This document shows positions 25,800 to 38,160 of a DNA stretch of 64,000 nt, piece by piece (position 1 is the stretch's first letter; the number at the start of each line of letters is the position of its first letter). The DNA is from Verticillium longisporum. Lineage: Eukaryota > Ascomycota > Sordariomycetes > Glomerellales > Plectosphaerellaceae. The DNA lies in contig JAETXT010000006.1 of the NCBI GenBank assembly GCA_019188255.1, positions 806,001 through 870,000 of the forward strand, in the 5' to 3' direction. Below the pieces are notes generated by a model. That model did no database searches. It had not been told where the DNA came from and saw nothing but the letters and a program-made list of their open reading frames with translations. The position numbers and the translations under genes were made by a program.

Positions 25800-27060
25800 T
25801 TAATTAATATCCTATATCTATTATAGCTATTATTAATAGTAGTAATAGCGAAATACTTATTATCTTTATTTTATATATTTAATTCCTCTCTTTAAAGACT
25901 TCTTTACTTAGTAATAGGTATTTTCTATATACTATTAATGCTATTAGTAGGAGAGCTTTCGCTTACCCGCTTTAATAGAGCGCTCCTAGTATCTATAGGG
26001 GTATACTAATAGACTACTAGGGATTTCCGAAAGCTAAAGCTATAAATATAATATCCTATAGATAATTAATAAGAGACTTTATTTCTTCGAAGATAGATAT
26101 TATCGATATAATAATAATCCTAGATAGAACGATACTTCCTATACTAATATATATATTAGGGTAGATAAGTACCCTAGCCCCGATAAACTAGAACGATTCG
26201 ATTATAATAGGCTTACTCTTTATTAGCCTATAAATACTTAGATATGTATAATACTAGTTAAGGTTATTTATTATAATAATTTAGATATTATATATAATTA
26301 TAGAATTTATACTAATCGTTATTTATATATTATTATTAAAGTAATATTACTATCTAATTATAATATATTCTCTAATTATAATATTATATCTATACTTATA
26401 ATAGAATAGGGCCTTAATTATAAAGTTTAGTATATAATATTAAATATCTTAATCTATTATATTTAAGAGCCCCTTAGACGATAAATAGATAATCTATTTA
26501 TATAGAAACTATTATATTAATTATATTAATATAATAGGTATTATACTAGATATATATTCTATAATACTGTTAAAGTTCTAGTAAGTAAGTATATAGTAGG
26601 TATAATCGTTAATAAGCTTCTATTCTCCTTTATAGTAAATACTTTCCCCTATATAAGGAAGAGTAGCTATAGGGAGCGAAAAGTTATAACCGATCTAGTC
26701 TCTATTTATCTCTTCGATATTAATATCCTAAAGGTCCCTTTCGCTTAGCTAGGAATCCGAATAGGCTAGTAATTATTAGAAAGTACTTAATTAAAAGATA
26801 AAAAGGTATCTCCTTATATTCTAGGCTAATAGAGATATCCTATATATAAAGGCGGATTAGAATACTATATTAAGTATAGTCTATATACTTTCTAATACTA
26901 TTAAAATACTTTAATATTCTTTACTTACCTTTTTATTCTTTACCCCCTTAATTAATAAGCTTATTTAAGCTAGGCTAAGTTATAAGCTATATTTATAGCT
27001 TATTATTATTAAAGCTAGATTAATTAAACTAGATATAGGAAAGCTTAGCAGGTTAAGCGA
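25800..27060. other. RIP-mutated DNA, no frame resolved
   Basis: TA-rich intergenic-like sequence with clustered stops in all the frames I sampled. Confidence 0.5.
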
Positions 27061-27700
27061 TATATCGAAATTATAGAGGTTAATTAGCGAGGGTATAAAG
27101 TTAGAAAAAATAAATTCTATTTAGAAGCTAGTATATATTATAGATAGCTACCTTTTATAGAGAGATATTTATAATCCTATTCTAAAGCTAATTTAATATA
27201 TTAATACTTTTAATTATATATAAATCTAATCGCCCCTATCTTAAGGACTAGACCTTTAAGAGGTCTATATATAGTAATATTATCTATAGAGGCGTATAGT
27301 ACTTAATTAGCTTAATTATAGACCTCTATAGTCCTAACTTTTCTTTTCCTCTTATCTTTTTTTCTTATTCTTAGCTATAATATCCTTATATTTAATTATC
27401 CTTAGCTTACTCTATTTCTATATCCTATTTTTCTATATTTCCCTCTACTTTACCCTCTCTATATCTATTTTATAAATTACTATATTATTAAATTAATAAT
27501 AGGATATTAAGGTCTTCTTCTACCTTTCTTCCTTACTTTAAGTATTCTATAAACTATTAATAATTAATAAAATAGAAGGCTTTATCCTCGTCGCTTTTCG
27601 CCTAATAGAGGATATTTCTTATATAAATATTTTAATAATAAACCTCCTTAATTATATAAAAGTATATTAGGGTATAAATAGGCTTACTAGCCTAATTATA
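27061..27700 (+). pseudogene. Decayed ORF fragment, about 210 codons
   Basis: The frame from 27,061 is protein-like, with YIEIIEVN and RGYKVRKNKFYLEASIYY near the start, a hydrophobic Leu/Phe/Ile-rich section at 27,331-27,480 that could have been membrane-spanning or Ser-rich before C-to-T change, and NRRLYPRRFSPNRGYF at about 27,577. Stops are TAA/TAG. No family was recognised. Confidence 0.35.
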
Positions 27701-28705
27701 AAGTCCCCCTAGATTAACGATATTCTCTTTAATAAGCTTAAAACTAGGAATACTATAAGACTATAAATAGCTAAATATAAAAGTAATTATATATCCCTAT
27801 AATAGAATAGTATATATATATAATATAATAAAGTCGTAATCGTAACTATCTATAAACCTATTAAAGGTATAAGAATCTTCTAGCTAGCCTAGAATAATAA
27901 GAACGATATTCCTCGCTCTTACTATTCTAATATCGTAGCTTAAGGAATAGTATTAGCTCGGCTTAATATAAACGTATATCGTTATTAAGCTAATATACTT
28001 TTAATAGATCCTATTAAGCGATTAAATCTAAAGCTTTATAAATTATATATTTATCTATAAAGGAAGTAGATAAGTAATTATAACCTTAATTAGATTTCTA
28101 AAGTATTAGCCTCTTACCTCGTAGACGATAAGCGGAAGGGGGGCAATTATAATATATAGATAGTCCTATTCTATACTATGAATATCTATATATACTTCTA
28201 ACTAGTAGTTAACTATAAGGTATATACTATCTACGCCTTACTATATACTTTAAAGAGTAGAAAAATAAATATATAATAGTATAAGCCTAGGTTTAATAAG
28301 TAAATTACGATTAATACCTTCCTTCTATTATACCTTCGATTTAAAGTTGAATTAAATAGTATATAGTCTATATATATAATAAGTAGCGCTATTATACTTA
28401 CTAATACCGCCTAGTCCTACTTATCTATAATAGGTAGGCCTCTTAATCTATTAGCTAATATATACTTTAGTCTACTTAGTAGCTAGATCTAATCGCTTAA
28501 GTTGCCTTTAGCTTTTTACTATTCGTTTAAATATGCGTAAGCTACTAAATCTATCTTAGAAGATTATAATTAACTTCCTACTCATTAATTAGAGGCTATA
28601 GTCGAAATGCACTTCTACGTAATAGGTATATAGTAAATAGAAGGGCTAAGAGAATATCTACTTCTATATAGCGATCTATCTATAAGATAAGGGTTTATCG
28701 CGAAT

Positions 28706-28805
28706 ATATATTAAAGACTGCCCGACTACTTAACTACTAGCCTACTAGCCGAAGACTGCCTAACTATTAGCTAAGGACTATCTAACTACTAGACTATAGC
28801 CTACT
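28706..28805. repeat. Imperfect short tandem repeats beside repeat A copy 2
   Basis: Units of the form gactgcc(c/t)(g/a)actactt..actag recur about three times. The tract keeps several CA/TG dinucleotides, unlike its surroundings, and lies just before the homology with repeat A begins. Confidence 0.5.
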
Positions 28806-31487
28806 AACGTCCCTATACTAACCGAATATATTTCCAATACTAAGTATCGCTATAAGCTGCCTACTACTTAATAGGATCTCTCTATAAGAGGTTAAGACCT
28901 AGATTTATAGGCTTAGTAGGAGCTACTATAAGTAGGTTTACGAAACGATATAAGCCTTATATTCTACGTACTACCGAATTCAATATCTATACTAGGATGC
29001 CTTCCGAGCTATATAGCTATAGGCAGCTATCGTTCCTTTTAAATAGCTCTAAGGATTATATAATTAAGGCTAGTTTCTATTTATATTATATTATCTTTTA
29101 AATATATAGTGGAATCTAAAATATACTCTACTTATAGGCTACGTTATTACGTTTATAAGTAGCTTCCCTTTACTTAAAGGGAGTAAGAGCTACGATAGTA
29201 TATATAATACTATTATTAAGCTAAGTAATACCTATAGGACTAATATATAGTTAAATATCTTAATATACTTCTACGTTATAGAGAAAGAACTTAATTAGTC
29301 TAGCCTTTTTATCGAGTAGGTCGTTAAATATACTCTATAGCCCGATCGGGAACCTCTCTAGATAATTAGCTATTAATAGTTAATTAAATATATAGAGCAA
29401 TACGATTAAGTTAATAAAGGCTAGTATACATTCCTAAAGTATAGTTCTAGTAAGGGTATAGATTACCCTAGTAATAAGGTTATATTAAAGGATATAGAGA
29501 GTAAGGAGTCGATATAGTATAAGGAAAGGGTTAATAATTATAGTACGAGAAGCTTCTTTTAATATCTCTCTATAATATAATTATCTAATAATATTATCTA
29601 TTATAATTATCCTAGTTATTTATTATTATCTTACTATCCTATAGCTATTCCCTATTAGGGTATATTAATATACTAGCTAGCTATAGAGAAATAAATATAT
29701 AAAGGAATCTATAATATAGACTTAGTATAGACTTAATAAGTACTACTCTTTAATAGCTTCTATTTAGTAAATTAATAATCCCTATAAAGGGGAGAATACT
29801 TTTTTAATAGATATAGATATTTATTTAACTACTTATATATTAATATAAAGTTAGGACTATCCTAGATACTTAGTAATATATAAATAATAAATAGGTATTA
29901 TATATATATTAGATAATAAAGATAATAAAGAATATATAAGGAAATATAGCGAGTCTTATAGTAATCATCTATATAGAACTCTATATCTCTATCCTAAGAC
30001 GCTTTACTAGGTAATATATACTTCTAATAACCTTCGCCTACAAATATAGAGTTTAGCCTAATACTAAACTTAGCTAAATACTAAGTTTAGTATCTATATA
30101 GGACTATAAGAGATTACTAATAGATACTTAGGCCTATATAATCTATTACTCTATTAGGCTTCTACTTAATAGCTTAATCGCTTTATAATTAAATAGATAA
30201 CTTTCCTTAATAGTAAGTATTAAATTGTATACTATCTTATAATTAATTATTAGCCTCTTTCTATAAATCTTATCCTAGCTATAGAAAACCTCTTAATTTA
30301 TATACTAAGATAGCTAGATAATATAGCTAGTAGCGCTACCTAGGCGGACGTTTATCTAGTATAGTATCTCCGTAATAGTTCTAGGTTTAAGCTCGACCTT
30401 TTCTAGGCTAATATCGGATACTTAGATATAACTTCTTCGCTAAAACATAAATACGAGCTTCTTATTATTCCTTTAGAAGATAGCTATCGATATTAGAAAA
30501 AACTCTTTACTAGCTCTATATTACTATAATATATATTATCGATTTAATAAGTATCGTCGTTTTTTAAATACTCCTTATTATTCTTAAACTAACCCCTTAC
30601 CTAGTTTCCTTTATTATATCTTTATTTATAGCTTCCCTCCTATCTTTTATCCTATATATTAACTTACTACTATAAGTAGGTCGTATTACTATACCTTATA
30701 GGGCCTTCTATAGCTCTATAGTAGTTGCTTTACTTAAGTCGCTAGGGGCGGTAATAGGGATAGCAGCTACTACTATAAAGATAATAGTAATAATAATAAT
30801 ATATAGCTATCGTTAAATAGAGGAGTAGTATAACTATTATAGAGTAGACCTCGATTAGCTAACGTTACTAGTATACTAATTAATAATATTAGTAAGATAG
30901 ACGAGCCCGAGGCCTATTTAGAGTATCGCCTTATATTAAGCTCGTTAAAGGTATCCTCTAGGGACGCTACGTCTAAGGGCTCTATATCTAGATCTAGAGT
31001 CTATTTAGTAAAGTAGATATTAAGCGGAGTAAGTTCTATACTTAATAATATCGAATAGTCTAGCTATATAGTATCTACGATATCCTAGCTATACTATTAT
31101 AATACTAGTATATTATATCTATCGCTACTATATAAGTAAATACTACTAATAGTATATATCGTAGCGAATACTATATCGCTATAAGTACTATATTATATAG
31201 AGTCTATTAGGCTAAAAGGAGTCTTATATATAGTAAGGCTAGCCTATAATATATTATATAATACCTAGGCCGTAGATAATATCGTATCCCCTTTATAATA
31301 TATCTATAAGTCTTACGTTTTATTATCTAGGATAATACTTAGTAAAAGATATTCGTAAGGAGGTTTAGTAGTGTTCCTAGTATTCCTAGCGTCTCTAGTA
31401 TTATATATCTAAATTAAGCCTACTATAGTAAATCGTTTTACTTAGCTATATATTTCCTAGTAGACTAGTAGGTATACTTATATCTAG

Positions 31488-31713
31488 GGAGGTAGGGTAG
31501 AGAGTCGGCGATAGAATAGCTATATAATAGAAGGACTAGAGAAATAATATAGATAGACTTAAGCTATTATAAAGTAAGGGGTAATTGAAAGAGGGAAGAG
31601 ATATTATAAGGCCTTTATATAGAATATAATTAAGGGACTCTTATATAGATATATAAGTAAGTAGAGATAATAGGCATAATAAAGATAGTAAACTAGATTG
31701 AATAAGTCCTAAT
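31488..31713 (+). pseudogene. Decayed Gln/Lys/Arg-rich coding stretch in repeat A copy 2
   Basis: Reads in the same phase as 2,655-2,880, with mostly conservative differences and TAA/TAG stops at the same positions. The shared phase is the evidence that this was coding. Confidence 0.35.
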
Positions 31714-32705
31714 TTATACTATTTACTTAATACTAGCTATATAGTTATATATAGTCTTATATAGTCCTTTAATATAATTAAGGGGTATATATTAATATAG
31801 AAAAATAAGGAATATATAATAAGGAATATATAGATAGTACATAGTCTAGACCCTATAGACTATAGTATACTAGCTACTTATATAAGGGATCGTCTAGTAT
31901 AGTATAGAGCGAGGGCTAGGGTTAAGGAGTACGAGATATTAATATAGTATCTCCTAGGGTACTTATATAGAATAGCTAGGCCGCAACCTAGATAATTATT
32001 CGAGGGTTAGTATAATATAGCTATATTATAATATATTTCGGTAAGGAGTATTATCGGAATATAGAAGAAGGCGATAGAGGCTTAGCGCTTGTATAGGTTA
32101 AGGTAGAAGTAGTAAGGCCGACTTAAATAGATTATACTAGTCCTATACGATAGGCTAAAGGGTATAATCGAGTTTATTATCTATTCCTTATAGCTCGTTA
32201 GCCTAGGCGGAAGTAGAAGCGGCTTTATAGAAGTAGTATTATAGAAGTAGTATTAAGGAAGCGCTATTACTATCCCTATATATACCCCCTTTCCTAGCTT
32301 TCCTACTTATTACCCCTCTACTCCTCTATATAACCTCGAATAGCCCTCTATACTAGGCTAATTAGGGCTACTACTATCCTATAATATATATTAGGCGATC
32401 TATCTAGGATATAGCTATTACTCGAATTAAGTTATAATATATCTAGGCTTAGCTATTATTTCCTATTATATTACTATCTAAGGCTACTAGCCGTAGCTGC
32501 TAGTAGGTCTAGAGGCTAAGTAATATATATATATATATAAAAGGACTCGGTTTCTATTTATAGTATATACCTATTACTAGGGTAGTTTACTAGCCTATTC
32601 TTCCCTCTCGAGCTCTTCTTTACTTATCCTATCTTTTAATTAGGAGTATAATACTAACTATATCGTCTATAATAAAGAAGATATATATAGTATTCGCTAT
32701 AACTA

Positions 32706-33890
32706 GTATAGTATCTATTAATTCCTATAAAGTTACTTCTAATTATATAGCTATCTAATATAGGTCTTTATATTGCCTCCCTCCTAAGCTCTTTAATAGA
32801 ATTATTAGCCGCTATAGCTAAAACCCTATATTAGAGCTCCTATAAAGCTAGAAGCAATTACTATATACTTATACCCCTTTACTATATATAAATAATATTT
32901 AATATTTATATACTTTATCTACTATCTAGGTAATATATTATTAAGAAGATAATATTACTATTTTAGTCCTAAATAAAGCTATCGAGGTAAATATAGATTT
33001 ACGAAAGTAATATAAGATTTCCTTCGAGCTATTTAAATATTTACGCCTATTATAAATAGTTTATTAGGATTACTTTCTTTTAATATAATCTCAAATAAAG
33101 GATATATATCTTAAATCTATTATAATCTCTTATTTTAAACTTCTTATTAAAGAAGGTCGAGATATTATAGTTCTCTATTTATTATAGTATAGCTTTTAAC
33201 GTATCCTTAATATCGTTTCTAATACTTATAGCTCTTCGCTATATCTAACTAATATTAACCCCCTCTATATTTTAATAGCTATAAGCCTATAGAAGGTAGC
33301 TACCCTTTTAATTAGCTAGTATAATACTTATATTAACTCTAGAAATAGCTATAGCTATATACTATTATCGTATACTATATATTTACTATTTACTAATAAT
33401 AAGATAATATCTAAGCTAATCTATTATAATACTAATATTATATAGGAGGTACTATATAATAGTATATAAATATCTATTCTAGAATATACCTATTATACTA
33501 GCTAGTTTACTATTACTATTTATATCCTTAATATATTCGAATTATTTAATATATCTACTATTTATAACCTAGCTCTTTAGATTACTATATTAATACTCTA
33601 TTTTAAAATAAAAGGCTTAACTTTATATATTAAAAGCATTCTAGTTAATAAGCTCTTAGGATATGGAGTAAGCCTAAATGCGATCGTTTATTCTTCTAGG
33701 GCCCTTCTCTTAATATATCTAGTTTAGAACTATCCTATAGTTATCGACTTTTTCCTAGCCCTATTAAGCGTCCTCGTTAATATTCCTAATAAAGGCAATT
33801 ATATTACTTTAGCCTATATTCTATTACTTAGAATATACCCTTTACTAGTATATCTTAAGATAGCTATATCTCTTCTTATTTATAAAGCGA
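32706..33890 (+). pseudogene. Decayed ORF of repeat A copy 2, family unknown
   Basis: Counterpart of 3,901-5,130. Phase is kept, with segments such as RFPSSYLNIYAYYK (about 33,025). It lacks a short piece present in copy 1 near 4,390. Copy 2 retains some C or G where copy 1 has T or A, so the two together allow a partial consensus. Confidence 0.4.
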
Positions 33891-34398
33891 CTTTAATAAT
33901 AATTATAATAAAGTAGATTTTAGATAATATATATTATATAAATACTATATAATACTTAAAGAAAATACTTAAGAGAGAGCTATATATCCTAGGTTACTTC
34001 TAATTACTCTATTTCTATTATATAGAGATATCCTATTAATAGTAGATTAATACCTAGTATCGGTTTCTAGTTAAAGTATTAAAATAAACTATTTATCTAA
34101 TTTATAGAAAGAAGAGTAAAGGATTATAGATATAGAGAGTAGTAGAAAGTAAAGTAAATAAGTATTTTAATTTTAAAATACTACTTAGAAGCTCTATAAT
34201 ATTGTTACGACCTGGCAGCTTCCGAAGAGGGGAACGCTGTCAGAGGGTTAGGGTTGCTGTTAGCAGAAGCTTAGGTTGTGACTCTGAGACGATGTGGTGT
34301 CGTAAGGCGTTGCGCACTCGTTACAATGAATACAAGGTAAGACTTAGATTGATCACTGTCGTGAGAAAGAATGTATCTACAAGTACAGAATGCCCGTC

Positions 34399-34406
34399 CT
34401 TATATA
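34399..34406 (+). promoter_or_regulatory. Possible TATA box of the LTR promoter
   Basis: cttatata lies about 200 bp into the LTR, where a retrotransposon promoter would be expected. The orientation of the LTR is not proven, so this is only suggestive. Confidence 0.3.
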
Positions 34407-34436
34407 CCCGTTCATCCTGTCCTTGTTGTTTGGGTG

Positions 34437-34580
34437 GTGAGCTCATGTTGGATGGCTCACTTGTTAGTCGTTGGTGATCCATGATGTTAGGATCACGGTA
34501 TGTTATCTTGTGAGCCAGCCCCTGGCTCACTGTTGTGTCCCTAGTGAGCGAATCGGCTCACTATTATGTCTGGGTGAGCC
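34437..34580. repeat. Cluster of GTGAGCC / GGCTCAC motifs with hairpins in the LTR
   Basis: Seven copies within 144 bp: GTGAGC at 34,437, 34,510, 34,544 and 34,574; GGCTCAC at 34,454, 34,524 and 34,555. They form hairpins, the best being a perfect 9-bp stem with a 3-nt loop (34,510-34,518 with 34,522-34,530). They may be regulatory protein sites or an RNA structure in the LTR. Confidence 0.75.
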
Positions 34581-36512
34581 ATCACGTGCTCTGCCTGGTG
34601 GGTCCGCTTCTTATCTTATCGTGTCTCCCGATCGCGGGGTCGTCAACTCGCGGCCACCCTGCTTCCTTGGTTGTTACAAATATCTCTCGCTATTCTAGTA
34701 TAATATCTAAAACCCTCTAATAATAAGGCGCTAATAGTAGGTAAGGGGGAGACGCCTACTTAGCTATAGATACTAGAATTACTCTATCTATCTCCTAGAT
34801 TGCCTCTTTAAATAGGATTATATTATAGTAATTAGCTATATACTTCTCCCTAATATACTATTAATTGAAATCCTTCCTATATTAAATATAGATAAAGCGG
34901 GCCTAGGGAGGACGAAATATAAAGCTAGTATCTTTTATAGTCCCTATATCGTCCTTAACCCTAGCTATAAGGGTTATATTAGTCGATCGAAAGTAGATTA
35001 AGATAAGGAGACTGAAAGACTAGTCGGAAGACTAATCGAGAGACCGATTAAAAGGAAATAGCTAGCTAATATAGTTACTAAAAGTACTATAGTAAATCTA
35101 GGGAAGACTATCTAAGATACGTACTTAGGTAGGTATATAGCGCTAAGTAGCTATTCGAAGGCCTATAATAGCTAGACTTAGCCTATTAGTATTTAGTCTA
35201 TTAGATAGTACGATAAGGCGCTTACTCGAGATATATTATTTAAGCTAATCGATAATAGAGCGAAGTTAATCTACTTATTAGTAGGCTTAAGTAAGGGTTA
35301 CTAGTCGACTATAGTATCGATAGATATATAATTCTATAGTATAAAGAAGATATATATATTTATAGATAGCGTAATATACTAGGTATAGCGCCTAGTAAAA
35401 CTATATAATTAGAATTAATTTAAAGTAATAAGGTTAATATTAGTATTATACTTATATATATAGTTAGAGATACTACTACTACTATTAATAGTAATATATC
35501 TAGACGTTTTAATTATAGAAATATATATTTACTATAAATAGATAGTAATAATTAAAGAGGGGAGGAAAGTAAAGCTAAGAGGGATTAAGATATCCGGCTC
35601 CTAGGAGTAGCTATCGCTACTAGTAGTACTAAGCTTAGCGTCTAGCTCCGATAGTAGGTTCGTAAGCGGGCTAGCTAGTACTACTAGTAGCTCCTCGGTA
35701 GTATACGCCCTATTACTAGGAGCCTGAGCGGGCGCGCTATTAGCTACTAATAAAATAGCCTATTACTAGTAGCTATTAATATAAAGTTAAATATATACCT
35801 AGCTATTAGAAGCCCTAGTATTAAATATATAGCCTTAATCGAGGTTACCTACGCTATTTAGCCGGGGCTACTAGTAAGCGCTCTAAATATCTACGCTATC
35901 GAGGGCCTAGACTAATACTTAAACTACTAGTAATAGTTATAGCCTAATCATTAATAGCTATTAGTTAATTATATTAATAGTATATTATACTCTATTCGAT
36001 TTAGATATTAATATAGATACTTATTATAAAAAGCATGCGCTTAGCTACTAATAGCCTCGATACCTTTATATACTACTCGGTCTAGGCTACTAGTCGCCCT
36101 CTATTAATATAGGGCCGAAATTCAATATTAGCTATATTATAGGAGTAGGTAGTATATTTATAATAATAGATCTATTATTAATCTATTAATTTAAATATAA
36201 CCCTTATATTTCCTATAGAAAAGTATATATTACTTTTAGTATTATAGGCGCTACTAGTTTATACGCCTACTTCGGTTAGTATATAGCTATATAAGATAAT
36301 AGATAGATAGACCTTCTAATTACGCTTCTTCGCTATAGCTAGCTTAATAGCTAAGCGATAGATCTCCTCCTAGAGACCGTTAATATAGGCTATAGATACT
36401 ACCTAGAACTCTTTATATTCTTACTACTAATATATAATAACGCTATATAGGTTTTTATATAGAAAGCGATAGTCCGGCCTATATAATAGGTATAGCTCGT
36501 CCTATTAGTATA

Positions 36513-36566
36513 GGGATAGGCGTATGCCCGGGGATAGAGGCGCGCCCGGGGATAGAGGTACGCCTA
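36513..36566. repeat. 18-bp tandem repeat, three units
   Basis: Units 36,513-36,530, 36,531-36,548 and 36,549-36,566 all begin gggatag and end with cgcc-like sequence. It is unusually GC-rich for the area. Confidence 0.75.
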
Positions 36567-37115
36567 TAGATAAATCTCGGATATATAGGTCGTCTATAGT
36601 AGAATAAGATAAAAGGCTGCGAGAATAAGAAGGCGAAGATACTAAAGCTAGCTATAGATACTACTTACTTAATACTACTACTTAATACTACCTACTTTAT
36701 AGCTATAGCTAACCTACTATAGCCCCTATATATTATATACTATATACTAGCCTATATACTCTACTCTAGTAATAGATAGTTACTATCTAGGCCTAGGTAG
36801 CTATATAATCGATCTACTAAGTATATTAGGCCTAGCGCTATAGCATCCTTATATATATATATACTTATTCGACTAGCTAGTACTTATCTAGGTTATTAGC
36901 GATTATATACTAAGTATAGGGTTAATAAGTAATAGTAAAGAGTAGAGGGTTTATATAATACTATAATCGAGGACCGATTAATATACTAATATTAGGTTAA
37001 GGCCGCCCCTACCTTATCTATACTTTATCTATAGCTAAGATAGTCTATTATTATAGTATTATTTAATATACTATACTCTTAGGAATTAAATAGGCTAAGT
37101 ACGAATAAATATAAA

Positions 37116-37175
37116 AGCTAAGTATAATTAAATAAAGCTAAATATAATTAAGTAAAGCTAAATATAATTAAATAA
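37116..37175. repeat. 20-bp tandem repeat, three units plus degenerate edges
   Basis: agcta(a/g)..ataattaa(a/g)taa repeats at 37,116, 37,136 and 37,156 with one to two differences. Weaker units adjoin on both sides. Confidence 0.8.
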
Positions 37176-38160
37176 AACTAGGAATAACTAGGTATAAGCT
37201 TATTAGGATATCCTTTAATTAATAATATTATATAATACTATTATAATATAGAAAATAGATCTAGAGAAGGATTAAAACTATCTAATATTAATATATAATA
37301 TATTATATCTACTTTTATATAATTCTAATAGCTAATTTTTCTAATAAAGTTATAAATAGAAGTATTAATATATTACTATCTAGCGCCTCTAATATAGATA
37401 ATATTATTATAAGCCCTTCTATTAATAGAATATTCTATTACTATATAAGCTTTATATACTTAATCTATATTATTATATTATAATATATATTTAATAATTA
37501 ATATTTATATTAATTAATTTCTTTATTTATATATCTAAATAATATATTATCTATAATATAGCTATTAATAGATTATATTAAATATATAGCTTAAATAAGA
37601 AGAACTATAAAGCTCTACCCTTTAAACTATTATCTCTATCTCCTTTAAATCTATTAAAATAGAGAAACTAGAAGTTAAATAGATAGATATAATAAAGGTC
37701 TTATATACTATTAAATAGCTAGAATAATAGTAGATAAGCTATATAGAAGGGAAGGTAAGGAGGGGGAAGAGAAGGAGGGCGAAGAAGAAGAGGAAGAGAA
37801 GAAGATAAATAGGAGAGGATAGCGAAGTAAACGAAGAAGATAAATAGTAGAGGATAATAAAGAGGAGAGGATAATAGGAAATAAAAGATAATAATACGAT
37901 TAAATAAGAGATAGCTATATAGAATATTAAATATAATTATAATATTATAATTATTAAGATAGAAAGCTAATTATATTAAGTTAATAATTTATATAATTTA
38001 AAGATAATTTAATAATAATTTAATAATACTAGTTTATTATTATAAATATTAGATTTAATATTATATTTATACTTTTATAGAATAATTAGCTATTATAATC
38101 TAAATAATAATTATAATCGATATTAATATTAATATAATTATAGTAATTATAATTAACTTT

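Larger units (their letters stand above)
23640..25800 (+). pseudogene. Decayed ORF with Lys/Glu- and Asp/Glu-rich low-complexity segments
   Basis: One frame (in phase with 23,641) is protein-like for about 2.1 kb. Near 23,941-24,180 it reads as helical, Leu/Ile-rich sequence (for example SFLNPFKYYF at 24,151). It then passes through the Lys/Glu tract at 24,205-24,417, an ordinary-looking part (24,661-24,960, including FDPRKPLYNYN) and the Asp/Glu tract at 24,964-25,101. A further stretch to about 25,640 has few stops (YKDYSEIKYIEYYIIYLKLL at 25,501). That both charged tracts and the intervening parts share one frame is strong evidence for a real former gene. The function is unknown. Confidence 0.5.
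34198..34683. mobile_element. Solo LTR of a retrotransposon, with 5-bp target duplication
   Basis: The LTR is 34,203-34,678 (476 bp). It begins TGTTACGACC and ends GGTTGTTACA, so it has TG...CA termini with an imperfect 10-bp terminal inversion. It is flanked by aatat at 34,198-34,202 and 34,679-34,683. The uninterrupted site survives in repeat A copy 1 at 5,414-5,418. Composition is ordinary with many CA and TG, so it escaped RIP; a single copy or one inserted late would not be mutated. No internal retrotransposon sequence lies next to it, which is the result of LTR-LTR recombination. A 5-bp duplication fits Ty3/Gypsy or Copia elements, and the family is not determined. Short ORFs inside it are not genes. 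Confidence 0.93.
28850..36165 (+). repeat. Repeat A, copy 2 (RIP-mutated, split by a solo LTR)
   Basis: Direct-orientation counterpart of 1-6,947, followed from tataagctgcctactactta at 28,851 to about 36,165. About 6.8 kb remain after subtracting the 476-bp LTR at 34,203-34,678. It carries the same decayed coding stretches (31,488-31,713 and about 32,706-33,890) and a diverged form of the 12-bp tandem repeat. It is slightly richer in C and G than copy 1, meaning that the two copies were mutated to different extents. Confidence 0.85.
36165..38160. other. RIP-mutated DNA with short tandem repeats
   Basis: Less saturated than the A repeats. It contains the two minisatellites listed below, and a purine-rich stretch at 37,740-37,900 that is rich in gaag and gagg. 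No decayed frame was resolved. Confidence 0.5.

Noticed and set aside
34202..34720. Four overlapping ORFs of 61-91 codons on both strands
   Set aside because: They lie inside or run out of the solo LTR; open frames are expected in non-mutated DNA and none has a recognisable motif.
1..36165. Repeat A as a giant LTR pair or CRISPR-like array
   Set aside because: The copies are about 7 kb, contain coding traces and lack TG...CA ends; the short tandem repeats have no spacer structure.
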